Of a DNA stretch of 64,000 nt, positions 34,192 through 43,716 are shown in pieces (within the stretch, counting starts at the first letter, position 1; each line of letters begins with the position of its first letter). The stretch is from positions 1,178,001 to 1,242,000 of the forward strand of contig NZ_CP107918.1 in assembly GCF_036014195.1 (NCBI RefSeq), read 5' to 3'. The position numbers and the translations under genes were made by a program. Below the pieces are notes generated by a model, which ran no database searches, was not told the DNA's origin, and saw only the letters and a list, made by a program, of their open reading frames with translations. This DNA comes from Streptomyces sp. NBC_00442. GTDB taxonomy: Bacteria > Actinomycetota > Actinomycetes > Streptomycetales > Streptomycetaceae.

Positions 34192-37100
34192 ATGAACAGC
34201 ACGTCCCCCTCGTCCTCGTCCGCGATGGACGCGGGCACCTACGAGGTGTTGCGGGACCGGCTGGCCGCGCAGGCGGCCGAGCTGGCCCGCAGGGCCGAGG
34301 CGCTCAATACCCGCCGCGGCGAGGAGTTCGGGTCCACCGAGCTGTCCCTGACCGGCACCGATCACCTGCGCACCGCGGAGCCCTGCGTGGCCCGCGATGT
34401 CGTCGCGGTCGGCGACCGGCTGCTGTTCGGGTACAGCGGGGCCCTCGGCTCGAAGGACGCGACCGCCGTCGGTGACGTCTTCGCGCTGTACGACCGCGAT
34501 CTCGAACGGGTCCCCGAGGACGCCGTGCCCGGCCTGCTCGACGACCCGGCGTTCGTCCGCGAGTTCACCGAGCTCCACCGCTACTACCGGCAGGCCCGGC
34601 TGCTGCGGCTGCGCCGCGTCGAGGGGAAGCTGCTCGCCGTCTTCCGGACCGGCGAGAGCGGCGACGACATCCGGGTGCTGCGCTGGGCCGTGGACGCCGA
34701 CGACAGCGTCACGTTCCTGGACGCCCGCGGAGAGCGCGACCACGTCTTCCCGCCGTCCCAGGACGTCGAGTGGACCGCGGCCACCCGCGAGGACCACGTG
34801 CTCGGCCGCCACCCGCACGTCTCCATTGGCGGCGAGGTGTTCGTGGCGACGGTCGGCGGCGTCCTGACCGTCAAGGACGAGAACACCACCGAGACGGCGC
34901 GGGGGATCTACTCCGAGCCGGTCGACGAGCCGCTGCAGTCGCTCGCCGACGCCGACGTCGAGTACGCCCGTGCGGGCCGGCTCATCCTGCTGCGCGTGCG
35001 CCCTTACAAGGAGGAGGCGTGGCGCCACCTCGTCTTCAACCGCGCCACCAGGACCGTTGTGCGTCTCGACGGCATCGGGCAGGCGTGCCTGCGGCTGCCC
35101 GACGACCAGGGCCTCGTCTTCCCCGGCGGCTACTATCTCGCCACCGGCGCCGCCAAGACGTTCGACATCGCCACCGACGGCCTGGAGTTCGAGCGGATCC
35201 TGCGCTCACCGGGCGGCGAGGACGTGCTGTACGCCTTCCACGCGCGGGCCGAGGGCCACGGCCTTCTCCTGCCGTACCACGCCATCCGCAAGACGGTCGC
35301 CGCCCCGCTCTCCTGCCACGGCCACGCGCTGTTCGACGACGGCACGCTGCTGGTGCTGCGCGCCGACCTCACGGGCGCCGCCGCCGAAGCCGCCCGGATC
35401 CACCCGATCCAGCGGTGGCGTTCGCCCTACGTCAGCGACACCCATGCGGCCGCCCGGCCCGCCGGCGGGGGGCCCTTGGCCCGCATCGGCAACGCGGACC
35501 TCGTGCGCGGCATCTCCGACTGTCTCTTCGTCGCCCGTGCGGTCACCGAGACCGGCGCGCCGACCACCGGCGTGTACGAGGCCCTGCTCGCATCCTGTGT
35601 GCGCACCGCCGACACCCATCACTGGCTGGGCGATTCCGACGTGGGCGACCTGCTCGGCCCGTTGAGCGAGGTGCGTACCACGGCCGAGCAGGTGCTGGCC
35701 GAGTTCGAGACCGTGCAGACCCTCACCCGGCAGGCGGCCGAGGCCCTGGAGGAGGCCGCTGCCCGGATCGCGTCGCTGGTGCGCCGGCTGCGCGGCGAGA
35801 CGCCGCGCGGCGCAGTCGACTGGGTGGCCGGTCTCACCGAACTGCGCCGCGCACAAGGGCACTTGATCACCCTCAGGGACCTCCGGTACGCGGACACCGC
35901 GCGCATCGACGAGCTCGCCGCGGACGTCACGGGCGACATCGCCTCCTTCGCGCAGCGGGCCGTGGCCTTCCTCGCGCGCGACGACGCGTTCGCCGGGTAT
36001 CACGAGGACATCGCCCAGCTCGCGTCGCAGGCCGAGGGGATCGCGACGGTCGCCGAGGCCGACCCGGTCGCGGCCCGGCTCGACGAGCGGACCGAGGGCC
36101 TCAGGACCGTCACCGAGGTGGTGGCGGGCCTCGACGTCGGCGACGCCACCGTCCGCACCTCGATCCTGGAGCGGATCGCGGAGGTCCTCGGCGGCGTCAA
36201 CCGGGCCCGCGCCACCCTCGACGCACGCACCCGCGACCTGCGCACCCACGAGGGTGCGGCCGAACTCGCCGCGGAAATCGGATTGTTGGGCCAGTCCGTC
36301 ACCGGGGCGCTCGCCACCGCCGACACCCCCGAGCGTTGCGACGAACACCTCGCCGGGCTCCTGCTGCGCCTGGAGGACCTGGAGTCGCGGTTCGCGCACT
36401 GTGACGACGCGCTCGCCGAACTCGGCACCAGGCGCACCGAGGTGTACGAGGCGTTCTCGGCCCGCAAGCAGACGCTGCAGGACGCCCGCGCCCGCCGCGC
36501 CGAACGCCTGGCCGACTCGGCCGCCCGCGTCCTGGAGACGATCGCCCGACGCCTGACGGGCCTCGCCGACCTGGACGCGGTCAACACCTACTTCGCCTCC
36601 GACCCGATGGTCGCCAAGGTCCGCAGGACAGCGGACGAACTGCGCGAACTGGGCGACCGCGTCAGGGCCGAGGAGCTGGACGGCCGGATCAAGGCGGCCC
36701 GCCAGGAGGCCGGGCGCACCCTTCGCGACCGCAGCGAGCTGTACGCGGACGGCGGCAGGACCGTACGCCTGGGGCGCCACACGTTCGCGGTGAACACCCA
36801 GCCGCTGGACCTGACCCTGGTGCCGCACGGCGACGGCCTGGCCTTCGCCCTCACCGGCACGGACTACCGCTCCCCGGTCCAGGACCCGGCGTTCGCGGTG
36901 ACGCGCCCCCACTGGGAGCAGTCTCTGCCGTCCGAGAACGCCGAGGTGTACCGCGCCGAGTACCTCGCCGTGCGCCTGTTCACCGAGCACGGGGCGGCCG
37001 CCCTCGCCGACGCCGATCTTTCGGCGCTCGTGCGGCGGGCCGCCGGCGCGGCGTACGACGAAGGGTACGAGCGGGGCGTCCACGACCATGACGCCGCCCT

Positions 37101-39108
37101 GGTGCTCGGCGCCCTGCTGCGGCTGCACGAGGGCGCGGGCCTGCTCCGCCACGGGCCCGTGGCCCGCGCCGAGGCCCAGCTCTTCTGGGCGCACCGCACC
37201 ACCGGTCCCGAGCGGGCCGCCTGGACGCGGCGCGCGACGTCACTGGCCCGCGCCCGCGCCACGTTCGGTCTCGCCCCGGCCATCGACGCGTTCCTGGCCG
37301 AACTCGCCGCCGCCATGGGGGATGCGGGCCCGGCGGCCGCGTACCTCTTCGACGAGCTGGCGTGCGCTCCCGACGGGTTCGTCACGCGCGCCGCCACCCG
37401 TGACCTGCTCGACAAGTTCCGCCGGGCGGCGGGCACTTCGGCATACGAGGAGGACGTGACGGCGCTCGACGCCCTGGCCGACCGGCGCCAGCTCGTCGAG
37501 GCCTGGCTCTCCTCCTACGCCCTGGCGGCGGGCGAGCCCCTCGACGAGGGCGATCTGGCGGAGGCGGTCGCCGTGGAACTCTGTCCGGACCTCGTCCGCT
37601 ACGACTGCGAGGCGCCCGTGTCCGTCACGGTCGAGGGGCTGCTCGGCACCCATCCGCGCATCACCCCCGGCCGCACCCTCGTGGTGCGCATCGACGAACT
37701 CCTCGCACGGACAAGGGAGTTCATGGAGCAGACCGCCACGGGATTCCGCGACTACCAGCGGCTGCGCACTGCCCTGGTCGCCGCGGAACGGGGGCGGATC
37801 CGCCTGGAGGAGTACCAGCCGCGGGTCATGTCGTCGTTCGTGCGCAACCGCCTCCTCGACGAGGTCTATCTGCCGCTCATCGGCGACAGCCTGGCCAAGC
37901 AGCTCGGCACGACGGGTGACACCAAGCGGACCGACAGCAGTGGCCTGCTGCTGCTCATCTCCCCGCCCGGCTACGGCAAGACGACCTTGATGGAGTACGT
38001 GGCGAACCGGCTCGGCCTGGTCCTGGTCAAGGTCAGCGGCCCGGCGCTCGGCCACGGCGTCATCTCGCTCGACCCGTCCGAGGCACCCGACGCCACTGCC
38101 CGCCGAGAGGTCGAGAAGATCAACTTCGCGCTCGAAGCGGGCAACAACACGCTGCTCTACCTCGACGACATCCAGCACACCTCGCCGGAGCTGCTCCAGA
38201 AGTTCATCCCGCTGTGCGACGCCACCCGCCGCATGGAGGGCGTACGGGACGGCCGGGCCCGCAGCCACGACCTGCGCGGCAAGCGCTTCGCCGTCTGCAT
38301 GGCGGGCAACCCCTATACCGAGTCCGGGCAGCTCTTCACCATCCCCGACATGCTGGCCAACCGCGCCGACGTATGGAACCTCGGCTCCGTGCTCACCGGC
38401 AAGGAGAGTGCTTTCGCGCTGAGCTTCGTCGAGAACGCGCTGACCGCGAACCCGGTGCTCGCCCCGCTCGCCGGGCGCGACCGCGCGGACCTCGATCTGC
38501 TGGTGCGTCTCGCCGAACACGACCCGTCCGCCCGAGCCGACCGGCTCAACCACCCTTACGCACCTGCCGAGTTGGAGCGCATCCTCACGGTGTTGCGTCA
38601 CCTGCTGACCGCCCGGTCCACCGTTCTCGCCGTCAACGCCGCCTACATGGCGTCCGCGGCGCAGAGCGACAGCGCCCGCGCGGAACCGCCGTTCCAGCTC
38701 CAGGGCTCGTACCGCAACATGAACAAGATCGCCGCGCGGATCGACCCCGTCATGAACGAGGCCGAGCTCGCCGCCGTCATCGACGACCACTACTCGGGCG
38801 AGGCGCAGACCCTCACCACGGGCGCCGAAGCCAACCTCCTCAAGCTGGCCGGGCTGCGGGGCACTCTCACCGCCGAGCAGGAAGCACGCTGGGCGGAGAT
38901 CACCTCCGCGTACGTGCGCACGCAGGCGCTGGGCGGCCCCGAGGGCGACCCGCTCACCCGCGCCGTCGCGGCGCTCGCCCTGCTGGCGGACCGCATCGCG
39001 GCGGTCGAAACGGCGATCGTCCGCACAGGCGATCCCCGGTACGCCCTGGCCAACCCGGTCGCCCGGCCCGTCGCAAGCCGACACCCGGGCCCCGACAAAC
39101 CGGCGTGA
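34192..39108 (+). CDS. Giant AAA+ ATPase ('DNA repair ATPase', DUF3686-like)
   Basis: A 1638-residue protein. Residues 1-400 are a beta-rich region resembling a propeller or DUF3686-type domain; ~480-900 are long helices and coiled coil; ~1200-1420 an AAA+ ATPase with Walker A S-P-P-G-Y-G-K-T-T (Lys1263), Walker B L-L-Y-L-D-D-I-Q-H (Asp1325-Asp1326), sensor-1-like A-G-N-P-Y-T and a later G-S-Y-R-N-M-N-K that may be sensor 2. The family is called 'DNA repair ATPase' in databases, but no DNA repair role is shown. Encoded directly after YqiJ-like and flotillin genes, it probably acts at a membrane platform. GGGAG precedes ATG 34192. Confidence 0.85.
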   Translation: MNSTSPSSSSAMDAGTYEVLRDRLAAQAAELARRAEALNTRRGEEFGSTELSLTGTDHLRTAEPCVARDVVAVGDRLLFGYSGALGSKDATAVGDVFALYDRDLERVPEDAVPGLLDDPAFVREFTELHRYYRQARLLRLRRVEGKLLAVFRTGESGDDIRVLRWAVDADDSVTFLDARGERDHVFPPSQDVEWTAATREDHVLGRHPHVSIGGEVFVATVGGVLTVKDENTTETARGIYSEPVDEPLQSLADADVEYARAGRLILLRVRPYKEEAWRHLVFNRATRTVVRLDGIGQACLRLPDDQGLVFPGGYYLATGAAKTFDIATDGLEFERILRSPGGEDVLYAFHARAEGHGLLLPYHAIRKTVAAPLSCHGHALFDDGTLLVLRADLTGAAAEAARIHPIQRWRSPYVSDTHAAARPAGGGPLARIGNADLVRGISDCLFVARAVTETGAPTTGVYEALLASCVRTADTHHWLGDSDVGDLLGPLSEVRTTAEQVLAEFETVQTLTRQAAEALEEAAARIASLVRRLRGETPRGAVDWVAGLTELRRAQGHLITLRDLRYADTARIDELAADVTGDIASFAQRAVAFLARDDAFAGYHEDIAQLASQAEGIATVAEADPVAARLDERTEGLRTVTEVVAGLDVGDATVRTSILERIAEVLGGVNRARATLDARTRDLRTHEGAAELAAEIGLLGQSVTGALATADTPERCDEHLAGLLLRLEDLESRFAHCDDALAELGTRRTEVYEAFSARKQTLQDARARRAERLADSAARVLETIARRLTGLADLDAVNTYFASDPMVAKVRRTADELRELGDRVRAEELDGRIKAARQEAGRTLRDRSELYADGGRTVRLGRHTFAVNTQPLDLTLVPHGDGLAFALTGTDYRSPVQDPAFAVTRPHWEQSLPSENAEVYRAEYLAVRLFTEHGAAALADADLSALVRRAAGAAYDEGYERGVHDHDAALVLGALLRLHEGAGLLRHGPVARAEAQLFWAHRTTGPERAAWTRRATSLARARATFGLAPAIDAFLAELAAAMGDAGPAAAYLFDELACAPDGFVTRAATRDLLDKFRRAAGTSAYEEDVTALDALADRRQLVEAWLSSYALAAGEPLDEGDLAEAVAVELCPDLVRYDCEAPVSVTVEGLLGTHPRITPGRTLVVRIDELLARTREFMEQTATGFRDYQRLRTALVAAERGRIRLEEYQPRVMSSFVRNRLLDEVYLPLIGDSLAKQLGTTGDTKRTDSSGLLLLISPPGYGKTTLMEYVANRLGLVLVKVSGPALGHGVISLDPSEAPDATARREVEKINFALEAGNNTLLYLDDIQHTSPELLQKFIPLCDATRRMEGVRDGRARSHDLRGKRFAVCMAGNPYTESGQLFTIPDMLANRADVWNLGSVLTGKESAFALSFVENALTANPVLAPLAGRDRADLDLLVRLAEHDPSARADRLNHPYAPAELERILTVLRHLLTARSTVLAVNAAYMASAAQSDSARAEPPFQLQGSYRNMNKIAARIDPVMNEAELAAVIDDHYSGEAQTLTTGAEANLLKLAGLRGTLTAEQEARWAEITSAYVRTQALGGPEGDPLTRAVAALALLADRIAAVETAIVRTGDPRYALANPVARPVASRHPGPDKPA

Positions 39109-39253
39109 CGGGCCGGGACGGGCCGTCCGACACCGCGGATGGACTCATGCCGCGGCGTGACGCCGGCTTCGCCGCGGGCCCCCGCAAGCGCGCGATGCGC
39201 CGGTGCGAGGGCTCGCGGCGAAGCAACTGCCGTGCGCGCGGCGCGAGTTGAGC

Positions 39254-40771
39254 TCAGGCCGCGCGGCGGACCCGGGCGGCCTTGCGGGCCTCGGCCAGCT
39301 CGCGGGTCTCGCCGCCGCGGCGCGAGGTGGTGCTCCGGCCGGCCTGGCCGCGGGCGGTGCCGCGTCCTCGGAACGGGGCCTGGCCGCGCTGCTTGGGACG
39401 CTCCTCCGCGGAGGCGGCGGGACCCACGGGAATGCCGGAGGGCGTCTGGGCGCCGGTGATGCGGCTCAACTCGGCCTCGCCCGAGCGGACCTGAGTGATC
39501 GTCGGGGTGATCCCGGCGGCCATCATCAGGCGGCTCATCTCGCGGCGCTGGTTGGGCATGACGAGGGTGACGACGCTGCCGGACTCGCCGGCGCGGGCGG
39601 TGCGGCCGCCGCGGTGCAGGTAGTCCTTGTGGTCGGTCGGCGGGTCGACGTTGACCACGAGGTCGAGGTTGTCGACGTGGATGCCGCGCGCCGCGACGTT
39701 GGTGGCGACCAGGACGGACACCGCGCCGGTCTTGAACTGCGCAAGAGTGCGGGTGCGCTGGGGCTGGGACTTCCCGCCGTGCAGGGCCGCGGCCCGCACC
39801 CCGCTCTGGAGCAGGTGCTTGGTGAGCTGGTCGACGGCGTGCTTGGTGTCCAAGAACATGATCACTCGGCCGTCGCGGGCCGCGATCTCGGTGGTCGTGG
39901 CGTACTTGTCGGCGCTCTGCACGTGCAGCACGTGGTGCTCCATCGTGGTGACCGCTCCGGCCGAGGGGTCGACGGAGTGGACCACCGGGTCGTGCAGGTA
40001 GCGCCGGACCAGGAGGTCGACGTTGCGGTCGAGGGTGGCCGAGAACAGCATCCGCTGGCCCTCGGGGCGCACCTGGTCGAGAAGCTCGGTGACCTGCGGC
40101 ATGAAGCCCATGTCGGCCATCTGGTCGGCCTCGTCGAGCACCGTGATGGCGACCTGGTCGAGGCGGCAGTCGCGGCGCTCGATGAGGTCCTTGAGGCGGC
40201 CGGGCGTGGCCACGACGACCTCCGCGCCGGAGCGCAGCGCGCCGGCCTGTCGGCCGATCGACATACCGCCGACGACGGTGGCCATGCGCAGCCTCAGCGC
40301 CTTGGCGTACGGGGTGAGGGCGTCGGTGACCTGCTGGGCCAGCTCACGCGTGGGGACCAGGACCAGGGCGAGGGGCTTCTTCGACTCGGCGCGGCGTCCT
40401 GCGGTGCGCACCAAGAGGGCGAGGCCGAAGGCGAGGGTCTTGCCCGAGCCGGTGCGGCCGCGGCCCAGGACGTCCCGCCCGGCCAGCGAGTTCGGCAGCG
40501 TGGCCGCCTGGATCGGGAACGGCTCGTTCATGCCGAGGCTGGTGAGCAGTTCGAGGACCGGCGCGGGCATGTCGAGGTCGCCGAAGTTCGCGACGGGCGG
40601 CAGGGCCGGCGTGATGGTGACGGGGAGGGCGAACTCGCCCTGCGGGGCGGCGGGCCTGCGGCCGCCGCCGGGGCGGTTCGAGCCCTGGGGGCGGAAGCGG
40701 GCCCCCCGGTCGGTGCTGCCGCCCTTGCGGGCGGCGGAGTAGCGGTCGTTCGTGCGAGCTGAACGGTTCAA
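39254..40771 (-). CDS. DEAD-box RNA helicase
   Basis: A 505-residue ATP-dependent RNA helicase. Residues ~1-55 form a basic RNA-binding tail. The core shows Q-motif F-P-I-Q-A-A, Walker A R-G-R-T-G-S-G-K-T, P-T-R-E-L-A-Q-Q, V-L-D-E-A-D-Q-M, S-A-T, and H-R-G-G-R-T-A-R-A-G. The C-terminal ~70 residues are Arg/Gly-rich. A TTG start at 40771 is chosen because GAGGAAGG lies just upstream and homologues begin N-R-x-A-R-T-N-D-R; an in-frame ATG at 40882 would read through this site. It is cotranscribed direction-wise with, but separated by a terminator from, the cold-shock gene, and may act in cold ribosome or mRNA remodelling. Confidence 0.93.
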   Translation of the reverse strand: MNRSARTNDRYSAARKGGSTDRGARFRPQGSNRPGGGRRPAAPQGEFALPVTITPALPPVANFGDLDMPAPVLELLTSLGMNEPFPIQAATLPNSLAGRDVLGRGRTGSGKTLAFGLALLVRTAGRRAESKKPLALVLVPTRELAQQVTDALTPYAKALRLRMATVVGGMSIGRQAGALRSGAEVVVATPGRLKDLIERRDCRLDQVAITVLDEADQMADMGFMPQVTELLDQVRPEGQRMLFSATLDRNVDLLVRRYLHDPVVHSVDPSAGAVTTMEHHVLHVQSADKYATTTEIAARDGRVIMFLDTKHAVDQLTKHLLQSGVRAAALHGGKSQPQRTRTLAQFKTGAVSVLVATNVAARGIHVDNLDLVVNVDPPTDHKDYLHRGGRTARAGESGSVVTLVMPNQRREMSRLMMAAGITPTITQVRSGEAELSRITGAQTPSGIPVGPAASAEERPKQRGQAPFRGRGTARGQAGRSTTSRRGGETRELAEARKAARVRRAA

Positions 40772-41099
40772 GGAGAACCTTCCTCGATATGGCACGTATC
40801 GAGGGACATCCGGCGTGGTGGAGCTGCCGGAACATCGCAAGAACGAGCCGAAAACAGAAGTCGAATTCTGATCCGGCCGCACCGGGGCGCGGAAATTCCT
40901 CGCCCGTTGTCGGAATGCCGGGCATCCGCCGCCCGGTGGGGCGGTCGGGCCGGATCAGGACAGCGGGCCGATGCGCGCCGGGCCGTGGCCACGGCGGTTG
41001 GTCCGCTGGGTGGCGGGACTCCCGGGGCGGTCCCCGGTGTCCCGCGGGCCGCGAGAGTGCCGTCACGTCGTGACGGCGGGCCCGGTGGAACAGCAAACG
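40772..41099 (-). other. Leader region upstream of the DEAD-box helicase
   Basis: About 330 bp without a gene between the cspA-like terminator and the helicase start. Bases 40790-40885 are relatively AT-rich and probably hold the helicase promoter and a long 5' leader, as for many cold-induced helicases. Confidence 0.5.
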
Positions 41100-41135
41100 G
41101 GCTGGGGCCCGCACCCCAAGGTGCGGGCCCCAGCC
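41100..41135 (-). terminator. Terminator of the cold-shock gene
   Basis: A perfect 16-bp stem (41100-41115 with 41120-41135) and CCAA loop. On the minus strand it is followed by CGTTTG. It lies 23 bp beyond the cold-shock protein stop. Confidence 0.9.
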
Positions 41136-41157
41136 GCGTGCAGAAAACGCTTCAGCG

Positions 41158-41361
41158 TCAGGCAGGCGTGATGTTCTCGGCCTGCGGGCCCTTCTGGCCC
41201 TGCGTGACGTCGAAGTTCACCTTCTGGCCTTCCTGAAGCTCACGGAAGCCCTGGGTGGCGATGTTCGAGTAGTGGGCGAACACGTCCGGGCCGCCACCCT
41301 CCTGCTCAATGAAGCCGAAGCCCTTTTCCGCGTTGAACCACTTCACGGTGCCAGTAGCCAT
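41158..41361 (-). CDS. Cold-shock protein (CspA family)
   Basis: A 67-residue single-stranded nucleic acid binding protein. [10 protein letters not shown] begins strand 1; RNP1 is K-G-F-G-F-I and RNP2 V-F-A-H-Y. It acts as an RNA chaperone. AAGGAG lies just upstream of ATG 41361. The long AT-rich leader upstream suggests temperature-dependent RNA structure. A perfect terminator follows. Confidence 0.96.
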   Translation of the reverse strand: MATGTVKWFNAEKGFGFIEQEGGGPDVFAHYSNIATQGFRELQEGQKVNFDVTQGQKGPQAENITPA

Positions 41362-41734
41362 GTCATATCTCCTTCGGGGCAATGCCCGGGGGTCCGCACT
41401 GTGCTGACCCCGTCGTTACCGCGATGATTGCCCCGTCCGGAAAAAACACCGGAAATACAAAAGCGCCCGACGGCATAAAACCATCGAGGCACTTGAAGTC
41501 TTTGGGAACCACAACTGCAACTGGGATCAACAGTAGCACGGTTCCCGGAAGCAGGCGCGGCAAATACCACCATTTTGGGCGCGTCGCCAGGAACCCTCGT
41601 CGTACATCGCACGAATTTCAGCGGCCCCGCAGGAAAAATATTCGGCTCGCGGCGGGCCCGTCCGGCCGTGCCGGGGCGCCCCGAGCGGGCGGGCGGGGAG
41701 TGCCTGGCCGGGCGCCCGCGACGGCACGCCTTGG
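41362..41734. other. Cold-shock leader and divergent promoter region
   Basis: About 373 bp with no gene. The part at 41400-41560 is the least GC-rich stretch of its neighbourhood and probably holds the promoter and a ~100-150 nt 5' leader for the cold-shock gene on the minus strand. The right end leads into the plus-strand leaderless promoter of the histidine kinase. Confidence 0.55.
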
Positions 41735-41740
41735 TAGCGT
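41735..41740 (+). promoter_or_regulatory. Leaderless -10 element (TAGCGT) of the kinase gene
   Basis: TAGCGT is followed by 6 bases and GTG 41747. It is the same hexamer and nearly the same spacing as at 27464 and 43704. Confidence 0.6.
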
Positions 41741-41746
41741 CGCGGC

Positions 41747-42943
41747 GTGGGTCTCATGCGCGGGGCGGACGGCGGTGGAGCACCGGTGATGACGGCGCGG
41801 GCGCTTCGGATGTCACGGGTGGGCTCGGCGGTGCTGGTGCTCGGTGTGGCGGTGCCCACGTTCGTCGCGGCCGGCACCGGCACGCGGGCTGTAGCCGCGC
41901 TGCTGCTCGCCGTGGTGCAGGCCGTCCTGCTGTGGTGGGTGCTGAGCCGGCCCGGTGCGGTGCTCACCGCCAGCGCGCTGCTCGGCTCCGCGATGTGGCT
42001 GCTCCTTCCCGCCCTGAGCCTGACCGGCGCCATGCTCGGGGCCCAGATCGCCCTGTGTGTGCTGTCGGCCCTGCGGCCGGTGCGGACATCGCGGTGGTGG
42101 CTGCTCGGCATGCTCGCGCTGGCCCCGCTCGCGTACGTCGGCGCGGGCACGCTGGTGCTCGTCACCCATGTCCTGGCCGTGACGCTGGCATGGACCGCCG
42201 GGCAGTGGCGCAGGGCCCACCAGGACCGGCTGGCCGCCGAGACACGGCGGGCGGTCGCCGAGGAGCGGGCCAGGATCGCCCGCGAGGTGCACGACGTGGT
42301 GGCCCACACCGTCTCGGTGATGGTGATCCAGGCGAGCGCCGCCGAGGACGTCTTCGCCACGCACCCCGAGCAGGCCAGGCAGGCGCTGCGCGCGATCGAC
42401 AGCGCGGGCCGCTCGGCCCTCGGAGAACTGCGTCTGCTGCTGCGCGCCGAGACGGGCGAGCACGCGGCGGGGACGTACGACAGGGGCGGGCGCGGCGCGC
42501 AGGACGTGGCCGGCGGCGGGAGCGGGAGCGACGACGCGCGGCGCCCGCCGCGCGGGCTCGGGGACCTCGCCGAGCTGGCCGCGGGCGCGCGGGCCGCCGG
42601 GCTCGCCGTCGAGCTCCACGAGGAGGGCGGTGCGCAGGATCCCCCGGCCGCCGTGGCCCTCGCGGCGTACCGGATCGTGCAGGAGGCGCTGACCAACACG
42701 CTGCGGCACGCGGGGGCGAGCCGGGTGCGGGTGTCGGTGTGCCGGGACGAGGAGTCAGTACGCGTCGAGGTGTGCGACAACGGCCGTCCCGGCAGCCGGA
42801 GTCGGGGCCCTGCCGGGTCGGGGCGGGGGCTCGCGGGGATGCGTGAGCGGGCCGCGCTGCTCGACGGCACCCTGGAGGCCGGGCCCGGCCCCGACGGAGG
42901 TTTCGAGGTGCGCGCGGTGCTGCCGATAAAGTACGCCTCGTGA
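41747..42943 (+). CDS. Sensor histidine kinase (NarX/DesK type)
   Basis: A 398-residue membrane kinase. Residues ~25-150 hold about five membrane segments; the HisKA_3 dimerisation helix E-R-A-R-I-A-R-E-V-H-D-V-V-A-H contains the phosphorylated His182; the HATPase domain (E-A-L-T-N-T-L-R-H; G-L-A-G-M-R-E-R) fills residues ~270-395. It autophosphorylates and passes phosphate to the response regulator encoded next. Signal unknown. GTG 41747 is supported by a leaderless promoter; downstream ATGs are possible. The stop overlaps the next start (GTGA). Confidence 0.93.
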   Translation: MGLMRGADGGGAPVMTARALRMSRVGSAVLVLGVAVPTFVAAGTGTRAVAALLLAVVQAVLLWWVLSRPGAVLTASALLGSAMWLLLPALSLTGAMLGAQIALCVLSALRPVRTSRWWLLGMLALAPLAYVGAGTLVLVTHVLAVTLAWTAGQWRRAHQDRLAAETRRAVAEERARIAREVHDVVAHTVSVMVIQASAAEDVFATHPEQARQALRAIDSAGRSALGELRLLLRAETGEHAAGTYDRGGRGAQDVAGGGSGSDDARRPPRGLGDLAELAAGARAAGLAVELHEEGGAQDPPAAVALAAYRIVQEALTNTLRHAGASRVRVSVCRDEESVRVEVCDNGRPGSRSRGPAGSGRGLAGMRERAALLDGTLEAGPGPDGGFEVRAVLPIKYAS

Positions 42944-43596
42944 CGATCCGGGTGGTGGTGGCCGACGACCAGGCGCTGGTACGCGGCGGGTTCCGGCTGA
43001 TCATCGATGCCCGGGACGACCTGGAAGTGGTCGGCGAGGCCGCCGACGGGCGCCACGCGGTGCGCCTGGTCGAGGAGTTGAGGCCGGACGTCGTCCTGAT
43101 GGACGTGCGGATGCCCGTGATGGACGGCATCGACGCGACGCGGGCCATCGTCGATTCGGGCAGCGCGAGCCGCGTCCTCGTCGTCACCACCTTCGACCTG
43201 GACGAACACGTCCTGACCGCGCTGCGCGCCGGGGCCAGCGGATTCCTGCTCAAGGACATCAGGCCCGCCGAGCTCGCGGAGGCGGTCCGGGTCGTCGCGC
43301 GCGGGGACGCGCTGCTCGCGCCGACCGTGACGCGCCGCATGCTGGACCGCTTCGCGCACACCACCGCTCCCCCGGCGCCCGGCGCCCTGGCCCAGCTCTC
43401 CCCCCGCGAGCGCGAGGTGCTCACCCTGATCGGGCAGGCGCTGTCCAACACCGAGATCGCCCGGCAGCTGCATCTGTCGGAGGCGACCGTGAAGACCCAT
43501 GTGTCGGCGGTGCTGCGCAAGCTGCGGCTGCGCGACCGGGTGCAGGCGGTGGTCGCCGCCTACGACCACGGCCTGGTCGAGCCGCGCCGCGGCTGA
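42940..43596 (+). CDS. LuxR/NarL-family response regulator
   Basis: A 218-residue regulator. Residues 1-120 form the receiver domain (acidic D-D at 8-9, phospho-Asp55 in L-M-D-V-R-M-P, Lys105 region L-L-K-D). Residues ~148-210 form the LuxR HTH (L-S-P-R-E-R-E-V-L ... N-T-E-I-A-R-Q-L-H-L-S-E-A-T-V-K-T-H-V). The GTG start overlaps the kinase stop. It probably controls nearby genes, possibly the GPP34-like/esterase pair downstream. Confidence 0.95.
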   Translation: MTIRVVVADDQALVRGGFRLIIDARDDLEVVGEAADGRHAVRLVEELRPDVVLMDVRMPVMDGIDATRAIVDSGSASRVLVVTTFDLDEHVLTALRAGASGFLLKDIRPAELAEAVRVVARGDALLAPTVTRRMLDRFAHTTAPPAPGALAQLSPREREVLTLIGQALSNTEIARQLHLSEATVKTHVSAVLRKLRLRDRVQAVVAAYDHGLVEPRRG

Positions 43597-43703
43597 GCCG
43601 CGCCATGCCTTCTCGTCCCCCGGGGTGAGTCGCCCGCGCACTCATCCCGTGGGCCGAGCGCGGATCGGTCCGTGGGGTGGATCCCCTCGCGCCGCGGAGT
43701 GCC

Positions 43704-43709
43704 TAGCGT
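43704..43709 (+). promoter_or_regulatory. Leaderless -10 element (TAGCGT) of the GPP34-like gene
   Basis: TAGCGT is followed by 7 bases and ATG 43717, with no ribosome site between. Confidence 0.6.
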
Positions 43710-43716
43710 CGCTTCC

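Noticed and set aside
31893..34238. 781-codon minus-strand frame opposite the flotillin gene
   Set aside because: Leu/Asp/Gly-rich shadow of the coiled-coil codons; the flotillin on the plus strand is well supported.
35206..37194. 662-codon open frame on the minus strand opposite the giant ATPase gene
   Set aside because: It is an antisense shadow caused by strong GC bias at third positions; the protein is low-complexity with no domain, and the plus-strand protein has clear AAA+ motifs.
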